DNA of 64,000 nucleotides from Streptomyces polyasparticus (GCF_014493765.1 NZ_JACTVJ010000007.1:186001-250000); one strand, 5' to 3'. Shown: positions 9,917-18,342, counted from the stretch's first letter. Notes: a model not told the origin generated them from the sequence alone. Program-made: numbers and translations.

Positions 9917-10822
9917 ATGGATCTGGCCCTGCTGCGGACGTTCGTCACGGTGCACCGGGCCGGCTCCTTCACGCGCGCCGCCGCGCTCCTCGGTCTCTCA
10001 CAGCCTGCGGTCACCTCGCAGATCCGCACTCTGGAGCGGCAGTTGGGCCGCCCGCTGTTCTTACGGCAGGCACGCGGTGTGACCCCCACGACGATCGGCG
10101 ACGAGCTCGCGCACAAGGCCGCGCCCCATCTGGACGCGCTGGTCGAGATAGCCGAGAGCGGAATCGCGGAGGAGTCCTCCGTACGTACGCTGCATCTGGC
10201 CGGACCGCCCGAGTTCACCGCAGAACGCGCGCTGCCGGCGCTCACCGCGCTGACCGGCGAGGACGGTCAGAGCTTCACCCTGCGGGCCTCGTTCGGCACG
10301 GCCGAGGAGACCCTGGAGGGTCTTGCGGCCGGCCATCACGATCTCGCCATCTCCGCAGCCCGCCCGCGCGGGGGACTGCTCACCGCGAGCGCGCTCTGTG
10401 ACGAGGAGCATGTCCTGGTCGCCGCGCCGACCTGGCAGCAGAAGATCGGCGCCGCCGCGGTGCGCCGCCATGGCGCGCTCGCCCTGGAGGGCCTGCCGGT
10501 CGTCGAGGTGCATGAATCGCTGCCGCTGGTCGCCCGCTACTGGGCGGCCGTCTTCGACACACGGCCCGCCTCCGCGGGCACCGTGGTCGTCCCCGATCTG
10601 CGGGCGGTGCTGGCCTGTGCCGCCGCGGGCGCGGGATTCGCGGTGCTGCCGCGCTATCTGTGCCAGGGCGCCCTGGAGCGCGGCGAGGTGGTCGCGCTGC
10701 TCGAACCGCCGGTGCCTCCCTTGCGCACGTACTTCCTGGTGGTGCGCACCGGCACACTCGCCATGCCGCATATCGCGCGGGCGCATGAGTGGCTGCTGAG
10801 CGCCGCAACCGACTGGTGTTGA
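9917..10822 (+). CDS. LysR-family transcriptional regulator
   Basis: 301 residues from ATG 9917 (GGAGGGGG upstream). The N-terminal winged HTH is classic: MDLALLRTFVTVHRAGSF, then AAALLGLSQPAVTSQIRTLE. A periplasmic-binding-protein-like effector domain fills the rest. No divergent target gene adjoins it; the 291-bp space upstream may hold an autoregulatory site. The effector is unknown. Confidence 0.93.
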   Translation: MDLALLRTFVTVHRAGSFTRAAALLGLSQPAVTSQIRTLERQLGRPLFLRQARGVTPTTIGDELAHKAAPHLDALVEIAESGIAEESSVRTLHLAGPPEFTAERALPALTALTGEDGQSFTLRASFGTAEETLEGLAAGHHDLAISAARPRGGLLTASALCDEEHVLVAAPTWQQKIGAAAVRRHGALALEGLPVVEVHESLPLVARYWAAVFDTRPASAGTVVVPDLRAVLACAAAGAGFAVLPRYLCQGALERGEVVALLEPPVPPLRTYFLVVRTGTLAMPHIARAHEWLLSAATDWC

Positions 10823-10856
10823 GCCTCGGCTCGGGAGCTCTCAGGAGTTCCGTGGT

Positions 10857-10870
10857 GTTTCACGTGGAAC
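10857..10870. promoter_or_regulatory. parS: parS variant GTTTCACGTGGAAC
   Basis: One mismatch from the perfect parS. It lies between the LysR and NUDIX genes. A weaker copy follows 21 bp on. Confidence 0.65.
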
Positions 10871-10877
10871 ATGACGG

Positions 10878-10891
10878 GTTTCACATGGAAC
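10878..10891. promoter_or_regulatory. Degenerate parS-like site GTTTCACATGGAAC
   Basis: Two mismatches from the perfect site, in the same orientation and 21 bp after the better copy. It overlaps the leader of the NUDIX gene. It may be a decayed parS or a weak ParB site. Confidence 0.4.
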
Positions 10892-10912
10892 ATGACGGGC
10901 CACATTTCCACC

Positions 10913-11395
10913 ATGACCGTCCGACCCGTGGTCAAGCGCACCGCACGAGCCGTCCTGCTCGACGGCGACGACCTGATCCTCATCAAGCGCACCAAGCCCG
11001 GCATCGATCCCTACTGGGTGACACCCGGCGGGGGAGTCGAGGCCGAGGACGCGACCGTCGTCGACGCCCTGCACCGCGAGGTGTACGAGGAGCTCGGCGC
11101 CAAGGTCACCGATGTCGTGCCCTGCTTCGTGGACACCGTCGAGCACATCGGTGCCGACGGCGGGGCGACCGGCGTGAAGGTGCAGCACTTCTTCGTCTGC
11201 CGCCTCGAATCCATGGACCACTCGCTGCGGCACGGTCCGGAGATCGAGGAGGGCATCGGCGAGTACGAGATCGTCCGGATTCCCTTCACGCGCGTGGGGA
11301 TCGCCTCGGTGCATCTCGTACCGCTGTCGCTGCGGCACTATCTGGACGGCAACATCGAGGGCGTACGGGCGATGCACGCGCCCGATCTGGGCTGA
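10913..11395 (+). CDS. NUDIX hydrolase
   Basis: 160 residues. The Nudix box G-x5-E-x7-R-E-x2-E-E-x-G is complete (GGGVEAEDATVVDALHREVYEELG, with the catalytic Glu pair). Nudix enzymes cleave nucleoside diphosphates linked to another group; the substrate is unknown. I chose ATG 10913 because the preceding codons are a parS-like sequence and not conserved-looking. It converges on the flavohaemoprotein with 27 bp between. Confidence 0.9.
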   Translation: MTVRPVVKRTARAVLLDGDDLILIKRTKPGIDPYWVTPGGGVEAEDATVVDALHREVYEELGAKVTDVVPCFVDTVEHIGADGGATGVKVQHFFVCRLESMDHSLRHGPEIEEGIGEYEIVRIPFTRVGIASVHLVPLSLRHYLDGNIEGVRAMHAPDLG

Positions 11396-11422
11396 GGGCT
11401 CTCCGCCTGCGCGCGCGGGCCC

Positions 11423-12754
11423 TCAGCGCGCCGCGGCGATCAGTTCCTCGAACTCGTCATGCCGTATGCGCTCCGACGGTATGCCCACGCCGAGGAGCGC
11501 GTCGATGCCGTTGCGGATCATGCCGGGCGGTCCGGACAGATAGGCGTCGTACTCGTTCCACGGCCCGTACTCGCGCACCGCGTCCGGCAGTTGGACATGC
11601 TGGCGGTGCCGGTCCACGACAGGGCGGACGGCCAGCCACGAGTGGGACTGCTGCAGCCGGAGCATGGTGTCGATGTCGTACAGATCGTGATCACTGCGTG
11701 CGCCGTAGAAGACCTCGACGGGCCGGCGCTCACCGTGCTCGGCCACATCCTCGATCAGCGCCTTGATGGGCGCTATGCCGGTGCCGCCGCCGAGGCAGAG
11801 CATCCCGTTCTCCGTGGAGTGGTCGACGGTCATGGTGCCGGCGGGCGGACCAAGCCGCAGGGTGTCGCCGGGGCGGGCGCGGTGCACCAGAGCGTTGGAG
11901 ACCCAGCCGGCCGGCACCGCCCGCACATGGAAGGAGAGCAGACCGTCGGCCCGTGGGGCGGAGGCGAAGGAGTAGTGCCGCCAGATCCGCGGCCACCAAG
12001 GGGTCTCGAGGGTCGTGTACTGCCCGGCGAGGAAGGGGTACGGCTGGTCGGGTCGTACCGTGACCACCGCTATGTCGGAGGTGCGCTGATCGTGCGAGAC
12101 CACCTCGGCGTACCACCAGGGCGGGGCCTTCTGCTCGTCCTCGGCCGCGGCGTCGATCATCACCTGGGAGATCGTCGTGTACGTGCGGACCCAGGCGGCT
12201 TCGGTCTCCGCGTTCCAGCTGTCGGTCGCGTAGTGGCTCAGGGCGCCGAGCAGGGCCTCGCCGACGGCCGGGTAGTGCTCCGCACTCGTGCCGTACTTGC
12301 GGTGGCCGCGGCCGAGGTACTGCAGATACGAGACCAGGACCTGCTTGTTGTCTATGTGCTCGGCCGCGGTGAGCAAGGCCTTCAGCAGCCGGTCGCGCTG
12401 GGTGTCCATCGAGGCGGGGAACAGGCCGCGCAGATGCGGGTGGTGGACGAAGAGCAGCGCGTAGAAGTACGAGGTGACCTTGTCGGCGATGGGGCCGATC
12501 TCCGCCATGGTGCGCTGGATGAGCTGGGCGTCCGGTGAGGGGGCGTGCGCGGAGCGCTTGGGGGCCTCGGGCCGAGAGGCCTCGGGCTTGGGGGTCTCGC
12601 GCTGGTGGTCAGCGGGCTGGGGGATGGCGGCCTCGGGCTGCGGAGCGGCCGGCTCGGGCTGGGGAGCGGCGGCCTTGGACTGGTGAGGAGTGAACCAGCC
12701 GCTGTCCTCACCGGAAATGCCGTTGTCGGCCGACGTGGTGGTCGGAGCGTCCAT
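11423..12754 (-). CDS. Flavohaemoprotein-like globin/reductase with disordered N-terminus
   Basis: About 443 residues. After a Pro/Glu/Ala-rich segment of about 70 residues comes a globin domain (AQLIQRTMAEIGPIADKVTSYFY ... HLRGLFPASM ... proximal-side GRGHRKYG). An FAD domain (PFLAGQYTTLE, RIWRHYSFAS) and an NAD domain (MLCLGGGTGIAPIKALIEDV) follow. Flavohaemoproteins usually turn nitric oxide into nitrate. The globin lies on the longer HMP plan, but I cannot confirm each haem residue by eye. I took ATG 12754 because GAGGCGAGG precedes it by six bases; 12775 is an alternative. Confidence 0.88.
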   Translation of the reverse strand: MDAPTTTSADNGISGEDSGWFTPHQSKAAAPQPEPAAPQPEAAIPQPADHQRETPKPEASRPEAPKRSAHAPSPDAQLIQRTMAEIGPIADKVTSYFYALLFVHHPHLRGLFPASMDTQRDRLLKALLTAAEHIDNKQVLVSYLQYLGRGHRKYGTSAEHYPAVGEALLGALSHYATDSWNAETEAAWVRTYTTISQVMIDAAAEDEQKAPPWWYAEVVSHDQRTSDIAVVTVRPDQPYPFLAGQYTTLETPWWPRIWRHYSFASAPRADGLLSFHVRAVPAGWVSNALVHRARPGDTLRLGPPAGTMTVDHSTENGMLCLGGGTGIAPIKALIEDVAEHGERRPVEVFYGARSDHDLYDIDTMLRLQQSHSWLAVRPVVDRHRQHVQLPDAVREYGPWNEYDAYLSGPPGMIRNGIDALLGVGIPSERIRHDEFEELIAAAR

Positions 12755-13157
12755 GTTGTGCCTCGCCTCGAACATCTTTCGGTCGGTCTGTGCACTTCCC
12801 TGTCGGAAGTTGCGCGATATTCCCCGCTCTGCATCACATGTGCTGTGTCACACGTCGCTCTGCAGCATTGCGGCCGCCGCATTCACTTCCGGACATACCG
12901 TCAATACCGACGTACCGGGGAAAGTGATATGGGCCGCAGTCCCGCCACGGCAGCGTGGCATGCGGTGCGTGGACATCGGACAAATAGCGGGAAGTCCGGG
13001 TAACCGATCCCTCCATGACGTTAGGCTGCAGTGACCTGCGTGCCGGGACCGCAAGGGGGCCCGGCACGAACCGGAGTCGACCATACCGGCCGGGCTCCCC
13101 CGCACAAGCCCCTTCCCCCACTCGCGAAATTCCGCTACAACCCGCCGGTAATTTCCT
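12755..13157. other. 403-bp intergenic region upstream of the flavohaemoprotein
   Basis: Both flanking genes are on the minus strand. The region is less GC-rich than its surroundings and should hold the flavohaemoprotein promoter. I found no convincing NsrR, Rex or Fnr-type operator. An ATG at 12929 opens a 24-codon plus-strand frame ending TAA at 13003, with only a weak ribosome site. Confidence 0.5.
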
Positions 13158-13790
13158 TCACAGAACCGGCGTCACCATTTCGCAAGCCGCTCGCAGATCA
13201 CGCCCCGTATAGGCGTGAGTGGCCAGTTGAGCCACGTGGTGATCCGCATTCACGGCCACCGAGACAGGCACCGCGGCGAACAGTTCGACATCGGAGCGTG
13301 AGTCGCCGTAAGCGACGCAATCGGTTCTGGCCAGCCCGAATGATTCACAGAGCGCGTCCGCGATCTTCACTTTCCCTCCAGCATCGAGAATGCCGTCGGG
13401 ATCAATAGGTGAGGTGAACGGCACAGCCGGGAAGACAGAGCCGTGCGCCGCGTGTGCTCCCCAGCCGAGCAGCCGCTCGACGAAGAACGACGGCGACAGC
13501 GAGACCACCGCCACGTACTCCCCGCGCGCCTTGATCGCGGACCAGGCCTCCTGGATGCCGGCCAGCCACGGCGCACCCTCGAAGGCCGCCGTCACATCGG
13601 CGACGGTCAGCTCCGCCCACAGCTCGCGGACACGCATCGCGTACTCCACCGGGCTGAGCCGGCCGGCGACGAAGTCGCGCTCGATCGCGACGATCTCGGC
13701 GTCCAGGCCGAGCTGCCGGGAGATCTCCACCGGGGCCGCACTGCCGTGGAGCAGGGTCCCGTCCAGGTCGAAGAGGTGTAGGCGTGGCAT
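13158..13790 (-). CDS. HAD-superfamily phosphatase (phosphoserine-phosphatase-like)
   Basis: 210 residues. HAD motif I is DLDGT (nucleophile Asp8, acid Asp10), motif II is the Ser in VVSLSPSF, motif III the Lys in AGGKVKIADAL and motif IV GDSRSDVEL. The helical cap between motifs I and II fits the HAD-IB group that includes SerB. The substrate is uncertain. It is divergent from the parS-containing membrane gene. Confidence 0.9.
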   Translation of the reverse strand: MPRLHLFDLDGTLLHGSAAPVEISRQLGLDAEIVAIERDFVAGRLSPVEYAMRVRELWAELTVADVTAAFEGAPWLAGIQEAWSAIKARGEYVAVVSLSPSFFVERLLGWGAHAAHGSVFPAVPFTSPIDPDGILDAGGKVKIADALCESFGLARTDCVAYGDSRSDVELFAAVPVSVAVNADHHVAQLATHAYTGRDLRAACEMVTPVL

Positions 13791-13858
13791 GTACGCCGAC
13801 GCTAGTACGCGCGGTTACTCCCGCTGTCAGACGCCCCGGGCCCCTGCCCGACGGCACT

Positions 13859-14470
13859 GTGTTTCACGTGAAACTCAGCCGCCCCGCTCGCCGGGCCACC
13901 CTCGTCGTCCATGTCGCCGCCGCTGCCGGCTGGCTCGGGCTCACGCTCGGGCTGCTTGCCCTGGCCACCGCGGCGATCACCACCGATTCCGCGGCCACCA
14001 CGGAGGCCGCGGTCCGCTCGATGAAGATCTTCGCGGACTGGCTGGTGCTTCCGCTGGCGCTGCTCACGCTGCTCAGCGGACTCCTGCTCTCGCTGGGCAC
14101 CCCCTGGGGACTCGCCCGGCACCGCTGGGTCTACACCAAGTTCTGGCTGACCCTGGCCACGACCGTGGCCTCCACCTTCGCGCTGCGTCCCGGAGTGACC
14201 CACACCGCCGAGGTGGTCGCCGCGGGCGGTGCGGTCCCGAACACCACGGACCTGATCATGGGCCCGATCGTCTCCCTCTCCGCGTACCTCTTCATGACGG
14301 TCATCTCGGTGCTCAAGCCCTGGGGTCTGACGAAGCGCGGCCGCAGGCAGCGTGCCGAGTCGGCGGAACGTGGCCGGCAGGGCAAGCCTGGCGCGGGCGA
14401 GCGTGGCCGAAAGCACGGCCCCGGCTCCCGGAAAGCACTGGACGCGAAGGACATCCGTCAGCCAGCCTGA
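13859..14470 (+). CDS. Membrane protein, DUF2269-like
   Basis: About 203 residues with four hydrophobic segments between residues 15 and 160, and a strongly basic C-terminus of 45 residues. The motif WLGLTLGLLAL plus the spacing of helices resembles the DUF2269 group of small integral membrane proteins. Function unknown. The start is awkward: the possible GTG codons at 13859 and 13868 flank or lie in a parS site, so the first residues (VFHVK) are parS sequence. No clear ribosome site precedes either. Confidence 0.6.
   Translation: MFHVKLSRPARRATLVVHVAAAAGWLGLTLGLLALATAAITTDSAATTEAAVRSMKIFADWLVLPLALLTLLSGLLLSLGTPWGLARHRWVYTKFWLTLATTVASTFALRPGVTHTAEVVAAGGAVPNTTDLIMGPIVSLSAYLFMTVISVLKPWGLTKRGRRQRAESAERGRQGKPGAGERGRKHGPGSRKALDAKDIRQPA
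13861..13874. promoter_or_regulatory. parS: parS site (perfect)
   Basis: It lies on top of the presumed translation start of the DUF2269-like gene, in the divergent region with the HAD gene. Confidence 0.9.
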
Positions 14471-14475
14471 CCAGC

Positions 14476-15342
14476 GTGTCGACACCTTCCCTCGCTGACC
14501 TGCCCGTACGCCGCCTCACACCACGCGACGTGACCGCCTGCGCCGACCTCTCCGAGGACCGCGGCTGGCCACGCGAGGAACACAAGTGGGGCCTGTTGCT
14601 CTCCGCGGGCCAGGGCTACGGAATCGACGATCCTGCGGGCGGCCTGGTGGCCGCCTGCACCGTCACGTCGTACGGCACCTCCGACCAGCCCGAACTGGCC
14701 GCGATCGGCATGGTGTTGGTCGCCCAGCGGCACGCCCGCAAGGGAGTGGGGCGACGGCTGATGAAGGAGGTCCTCGCGCTCCTAGAGGGCTCCCCGGTCA
14801 CGCTGCACGCCACTCCGTACGGTCAACCGCTGTATGAGGAGCTCGGTTTCAAGACAATCGGCCGCGCGGAGATGGTGCGCGGCCGCTTCCGCGCCACGGG
14901 CCCGGCGCCCGCTGTCCCCACGCGCGCGGCGACAGCGGAGGACCTCCCGGCCCTGCTCCGCCTGGACGCCGAGGTCTTCGGCCCCGACCGCACCCATGTG
15001 CTCACGCGACTGCCCGCATTCGCCGACCAGTTGCGAGTGGCGGAGGACTCCGGCGAGCTGATCGGCTACGCGGCGGCCTGGCCCAACATGGACACCCACG
15101 TCATCGGTCCCCTGATCGCCCGGGACACGGAGACGGCCAAGGCGCTGGTCGCCTCCCTCGCGGCGCATTCCGACCGGCCGCTGCGCACAGACATCGACGT
15201 CCGCCACGAGGAGCTCCTGACCTGGATCAAGTCCCAGGGCGTGGAGCCGGTGGCCTTCAACGCGGTGATGGCGTACGGCATCCCGGACCTCCCGGGCGAC
15301 TGGACCCGCCGCTTCGCACCGCTGACGGTGGCGGCGGGCTGA
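14476..15342 (+). CDS. GNAT-family acetyltransferase (two GNAT-like halves)
   Basis: 288 residues from GTG 14476. The N-terminal half has a full acetyl-CoA site (IGMVLVAQRHARKGVGRRLM, containing R-x2-R-K-G-V-G). The C-terminal half (about 150-285) repeats the fold with a YAAAWPNMDTHVIGPLIA strand region but a weaker CoA loop. Tandem GNAT proteins often keep one active half. Substrate unknown. It begins 5 bp after the previous gene ends, so the two may be co-transcribed. Confidence 0.88.
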   Translation: MSTPSLADLPVRRLTPRDVTACADLSEDRGWPREEHKWGLLLSAGQGYGIDDPAGGLVAACTVTSYGTSDQPELAAIGMVLVAQRHARKGVGRRLMKEVLALLEGSPVTLHATPYGQPLYEELGFKTIGRAEMVRGRFRATGPAPAVPTRAATAEDLPALLRLDAEVFGPDRTHVLTRLPAFADQLRVAEDSGELIGYAAAWPNMDTHVIGPLIARDTETAKALVASLAAHSDRPLRTDIDVRHEELLTWIKSQGVEPVAFNAVMAYGIPDLPGDWTRRFAPLTVAAG

Positions 15343-15347
15343 GTCCG

Positions 15348-15396
15348 GACGACAGTGGAGGCGGACCCGCCGAGCGGGTCCGCCTCCACTGTCGTC
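15348..15396. terminator. Bidirectional terminator hairpin
   Basis: A perfect 23-bp stem (15348-15370 with 15374-15396) and a 3-nt loop lie between the convergent GNAT and HbpS-like genes. Confidence 0.9.
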
Positions 15397-15403
15397 TGTG
15401 CTG

Positions 15404-15826
15404 CTAGGCGAGCTTGGCCAGGGCCTCGACGCCGAACCCGTGGTCCTGCTCCGGTGCTCCGCCGCCGATGCCGAGCGCACCGATCAGACGGCCGTCGCGG
15501 CGGACGGGTATGCCGCCCGCGATGAAGAGCAGCGGACGATCAAGCGCCGTCGGCAGGGTGTGGAAGGGCGCACCGGGCTGCACGGCATCGACGAGGTCGG
15601 CCGTCGGGGCGTTGAGCTGCAGCGCGGTGTACGCCTTGCGCGTGCTGGTCTCACCGGCGATCAGCACCGCGCGGTCGTCGCGGCGGAATGCCAGCAGATG
15701 CCCGCCGGCGTCGAGAACGGTGACGCTCACCGGCACCCCGGCCGCCGCGGCCGCCTCATGCGCGGCATCCACAAGGAGCTGCGCGTCGGCCGTGGACAGC
15801 GGGGCGGGGGCGAGGGTGGTGCTCAT
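15404..15826 (-). CDS. GlcG/HbpS-family haem-binding-like protein
   Basis: 140 residues of the DUF336 fold: AAHEAAAAAGVPVSVTVLDAGGHLLAFRRDDR, then STRKAYTAL, GGIPVRRDGRLIGALGIGGG. HbpS of Streptomyces binds haem and works with the SenS/SenR pair. That protein is secreted; this one has no signal peptide, so it is a cytosolic relative such as GlcG and the role is open. It sits downstream of the MFS gene on the same strand with a 112-bp gap. Confidence 0.88.
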   Translation of the reverse strand: MSTTLAPAPLSTADAQLLVDAAHEAAAAAGVPVSVTVLDAGGHLLAFRRDDRAVLIAGETSTRKAYTALQLNAPTADLVDAVQPGAPFHTLPTALDRPLLFIAGGIPVRRDGRLIGALGIGGGAPEQDHGFGVEALAKLA

Positions 15827-15938
15827 GAGGGGGTTTCTCCTTGCGGGTTGGTGAGGTGGTGCGGTCGTGGGGATACGGGAGGCAGGCCATCGCGAGCGGA
15901 CACGGAGCGCTGGTCAGCGCGCGGATACGGGAGTCAGG

Positions 15939-17156
15939 TCAGCGTCGGCTCGTCGCCACCGCCAAGGCGGTCGCGGTCGGGACGCCGCTCGCGACCACAC
16001 GTCCCGCGGAGCCGGGACGCCGCTCCAGCCCGGCCGAGACGAAGGCGAGGACCAGCGCGGAGGCGGCGAGCAGTGCGCCCACCCAGTTGGGCGCCGTGTA
16101 GCCGAGCCCGGCCGAGATGACCACGCCGCCGAGCCAGGCCGCGAGCGCGTTGCCGAGGTTGAAGGCGCCGATGTTGACGGCGGAGGCCAGCGTCGGCGCC
16201 CCGGCAGCCTGGTCGAGCACCCGCTTCTGCAGCGGCGGCACGGTGGCGAAGCCCAGCGCGCCGACCAGCGCGATGGTCACGGCCGCCGCGATCTTGTTGT
16301 GCGCGGTGAACGTGAACAGGCCCAGAACAACGGCGAGCGCGCCGAGCGAGACGTACAGCATCGGCATCAGCGCCCGGTCGGCGAACTTGCCGCCGATGAG
16401 GTTGCCGCCCACCATGCCCAGGCCGAACAGGACGAGCAGCCAGGTCACGGAGGAGTCGGCATAGCCGGCGACATCGGTCATCATCGGCGTGATGTAGGTG
16501 ATCGCCGCGAACACTCCGCCGAAGCCGAGCACGGTCATCGCCATGGCGAGGAGCACCTGGACGTTGCGGAACGCGGCGAGCTCATGGCGCAGCCGTACGC
16601 CCTCGGGCTTGGGCAGATCCGGCACCAGCTTGGCCACACCGAGCAGCCCGACGACACCGAGCGCCGCCACGATCCCGAACGTCACCCGCCAGCCGAAGCT
16701 CTGCCCGACGAGCGTGCCGAGCGGCACACCCACGACATTCGCCACGGTCAGACCGGTGAACATCATCGCGATCGCCCCGGCCTTCTTCTCCGGCGCGACC
16801 AGCTCGGCCGCCACCACGGAGCCGATGCCGAAGAACGCGCCGTGGGCGAGCGAGGCCACGATCCGTCCGGCCAGCATCACGCCGAAGGCGGGGGCCAGCG
16901 CCGAGAGCACATTGCCCACGATGAACAGGCCCATCAGGAGCATCAGCATCCGCTTGCGCGAGATCTTGGTGCCGAGCGCGGTCATCAGCGGGGCGCCGAG
17001 GACCACACCGAGCGCATAGCCCGTGACGAGATAACCGGCGAGCGGGATCGAGACATCGAAGTCCGCCGCGACCTCAGGCAGCAGGCCCATGATCACGAAT
17101 TCGGTGGTGCCGATCCCGAAGGCCCCGATCGCGAGGGCCAGGAGTGCGAGAGGCAT
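15939..17156 (-). CDS. MFS transporter, drug-efflux/AraJ-like
   Basis: 405 residues with twelve predicted membrane helices. The start LALLALAIGAFGIGTTEFVIMGLLPEVA is typical of the AraJ/YdhP drug:H+ antiporter group, and GYALGVVLGAPLMTALG carries motif C-like glycines. It probably exports a small toxic compound or sugar. The divergent MarR gene and the repeats between them suggest control by MarR. Confidence 0.92.
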   Translation of the reverse strand: MPLALLALAIGAFGIGTTEFVIMGLLPEVAADFDVSIPLAGYLVTGYALGVVLGAPLMTALGTKISRKRMLMLLMGLFIVGNVLSALAPAFGVMLAGRIVASLAHGAFFGIGSVVAAELVAPEKKAGAIAMMFTGLTVANVVGVPLGTLVGQSFGWRVTFGIVAALGVVGLLGVAKLVPDLPKPEGVRLRHELAAFRNVQVLLAMAMTVLGFGGVFAAITYITPMMTDVAGYADSSVTWLLVLFGLGMVGGNLIGGKFADRALMPMLYVSLGALAVVLGLFTFTAHNKIAAAVTIALVGALGFATVPPLQKRVLDQAAGAPTLASAVNIGAFNLGNALAAWLGGVVISAGLGYTAPNWVGALLAASALVLAFVSAGLERRPGSAGRVVASGVPTATALAVATSRR

Positions 17157-17221
17157 GAGGGTTCACCTTCACAGGAGGATGCGCCGTACTGTTGCTTCAG
17201 CGCCTTACGAGCGTCCACAAT

Positions 17222-17265
17222 AATTGCAGACGCTGATTAATTGCAAACGCTGGCTATTGCGTTTG
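17222..17265. promoter_or_regulatory. Probable MarR operator between MFS and marR
   Basis: Two direct repeats AATTGCAGACGCTG (17222-17235) and AATTGCAAACGCTG (17239-17252) lie 17 bp apart. The second also forms an inverted repeat CAAACGC/GCGTTTG (17244-17250 and 17259-17265). The position in a 183-bp divergent region supports an operator. Confidence 0.6.
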
Positions 17266-17339
17266 TGTTCTATCCTGGTGAACAGCAGCGCCGGGCAGTA
17301 CCCGGAAAGCGCCGCAGCAGTGCCCGAAGGGAGAGAGCC

Positions 17340-17798
17340 ATGACCGCGACCGACCCCGCGATGACCGCACTCGCGCAGAGCTGGTGCGCGCTCTCGCTGC
17401 TCCACGGCCAGATCGAGTCCCGCATCGAGAAGGCACTGCAGAGCGCCCATGAGCTCAGCGTCCGCGAGTACTCGCTGCTCGACGTCCTGAGCCGGCAGCA
17501 CAGCGGCCCCGGCGGCCATCTGCAGATGAAGCAGGTCGCCGACGCGGTGGTGCTCAGCCAGAGCGCGACCACCCGCCTGGTGGCCCGCCTGGAGGACCGC
17601 GGCCTTCTGAAGCGCTACATCTGCGACACCGACCGCCGCGGCATCTACACCGACGTCACGGAGGAGGGCCAGGCGCTCCTGACGGCGGCCCGCCCCACCA
17701 ACGACGGAGCCCTGCGCGAGGCCCTCGACGCGGCGGCCCAGGACCCGGAGCTGGCCCCGCTGGTCCGGGCGGTCGAAGAGCTCAAGGTGCCCGCGTAA
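17340..17798 (+). CDS. MarR-family transcriptional regulator
   Basis: 152 residues with a ribosome site GAAGGGAGAG before ATG 17340. The MarR winged helix is clear: LSVREYSLLDVLSRQ, MKQVADAVVLSQSATTRLVARLEDRGLLKR and the wing DTDRRGIYTDVTEEG. It most likely represses the divergent MFS gene and itself. Its effector is unknown. Confidence 0.92.
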   Translation: MTATDPAMTALAQSWCALSLLHGQIESRIEKALQSAHELSVREYSLLDVLSRQHSGPGGHLQMKQVADAVVLSQSATTRLVARLEDRGLLKRYICDTDRRGIYTDVTEEGQALLTAARPTNDGALREALDAAAQDPELAPLVRAVEELKVPA

Positions 17799-17831
17799 CA
17801 CCGTCTCGGGACCGTGCATAGGGTCGGCCCC

Positions 17832-18287
17832 ATGAGCGACCTCGAGATCCGCCCCGCGTCCACGGAGGACATCCCGGCCATCGTCGCGATGCTGGCCGAT
17901 GACGCGCTGGGCGCCCAGCGCGAGTCCCCCGACGACCTCACTCCGTATCGTGCGGCCTTCGACCGTCTCGCCGGCGACCCCCATCAGCATCTGATGGTCG
18001 CGGTCCGCGCCCAGAAGGTCGTCGGCACGCTCCAGCTGACGGTGATCCCGGGGCTCTCCCGCCGCGGTGCCACCCGCTCCATCATCGAAGGCGTACGCAT
18101 CCACGGCGACGAGCGCGGCAGCGGTCTGGGCACCCTGCTCATCGAGTGGGCGGTGGCCGAATCCCGCCGCCAGGGCTGCCAGTTGGTCCAGCTCACCTCG
18201 GACGCCACCCGCACGGATGCCCACCGCTTCTACGAGCGGCTCGGCTTCGAGCCCTCCCACGTGGGCTTCAAACTGCCGCTCCACTGA
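17832..18287 (+). CDS. GNAT-family N-acetyltransferase
   Basis: 151 residues. Motif A of the acetyl-CoA site is EGVRIHGDERGSGLGTLLIEWA, and the C-terminal HRFYERLGFEPSHVGFKLPL is typical of GNAT domains acting on small amines or amino acids. The ATG at 17832 is the better start; an upstream one at 17814 is also open. It ends just before a palindrome that holds a parS site. Confidence 0.93.
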   Translation: MSDLEIRPASTEDIPAIVAMLADDALGAQRESPDDLTPYRAAFDRLAGDPHQHLMVAVRAQKVVGTLQLTVIPGLSRRGATRSIIEGVRIHGDERGSGLGTLLIEWAVAESRRQGCQLVQLTSDATRTDAHRFYERLGFEPSHVGFKLPLH

Positions 18288-18290
18288 CGG

Positions 18291-18328
18291 CGTTGGGGTC
18301 GTGTTTCACGTGAAACACGACCCCAACG
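18291..18328. terminator. 38-bp perfect palindrome with parS at its centre
   Basis: The sequence reads identically on both strands over 38 bp, extending the 14-bp parS by 12 bp on each side with GGGGTC/GACCCC arms. It lies between the convergent GNAT and serine-hydrolase genes, where a bidirectional terminator is expected. Confidence 0.8.
18303..18316. promoter_or_regulatory. parS: parS site (perfect)
   Basis: Centre of the 38-bp palindrome at a convergent gene junction. Confidence 0.93.
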
Positions 18329-18342
18329 GACACCGGAGAGCC

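Noticed and set aside
12929-13003. 24-codon ORF upstream of the flavohaemoprotein
   Set aside because: Weak ribosome site and no recognisable product; kept only as a note.
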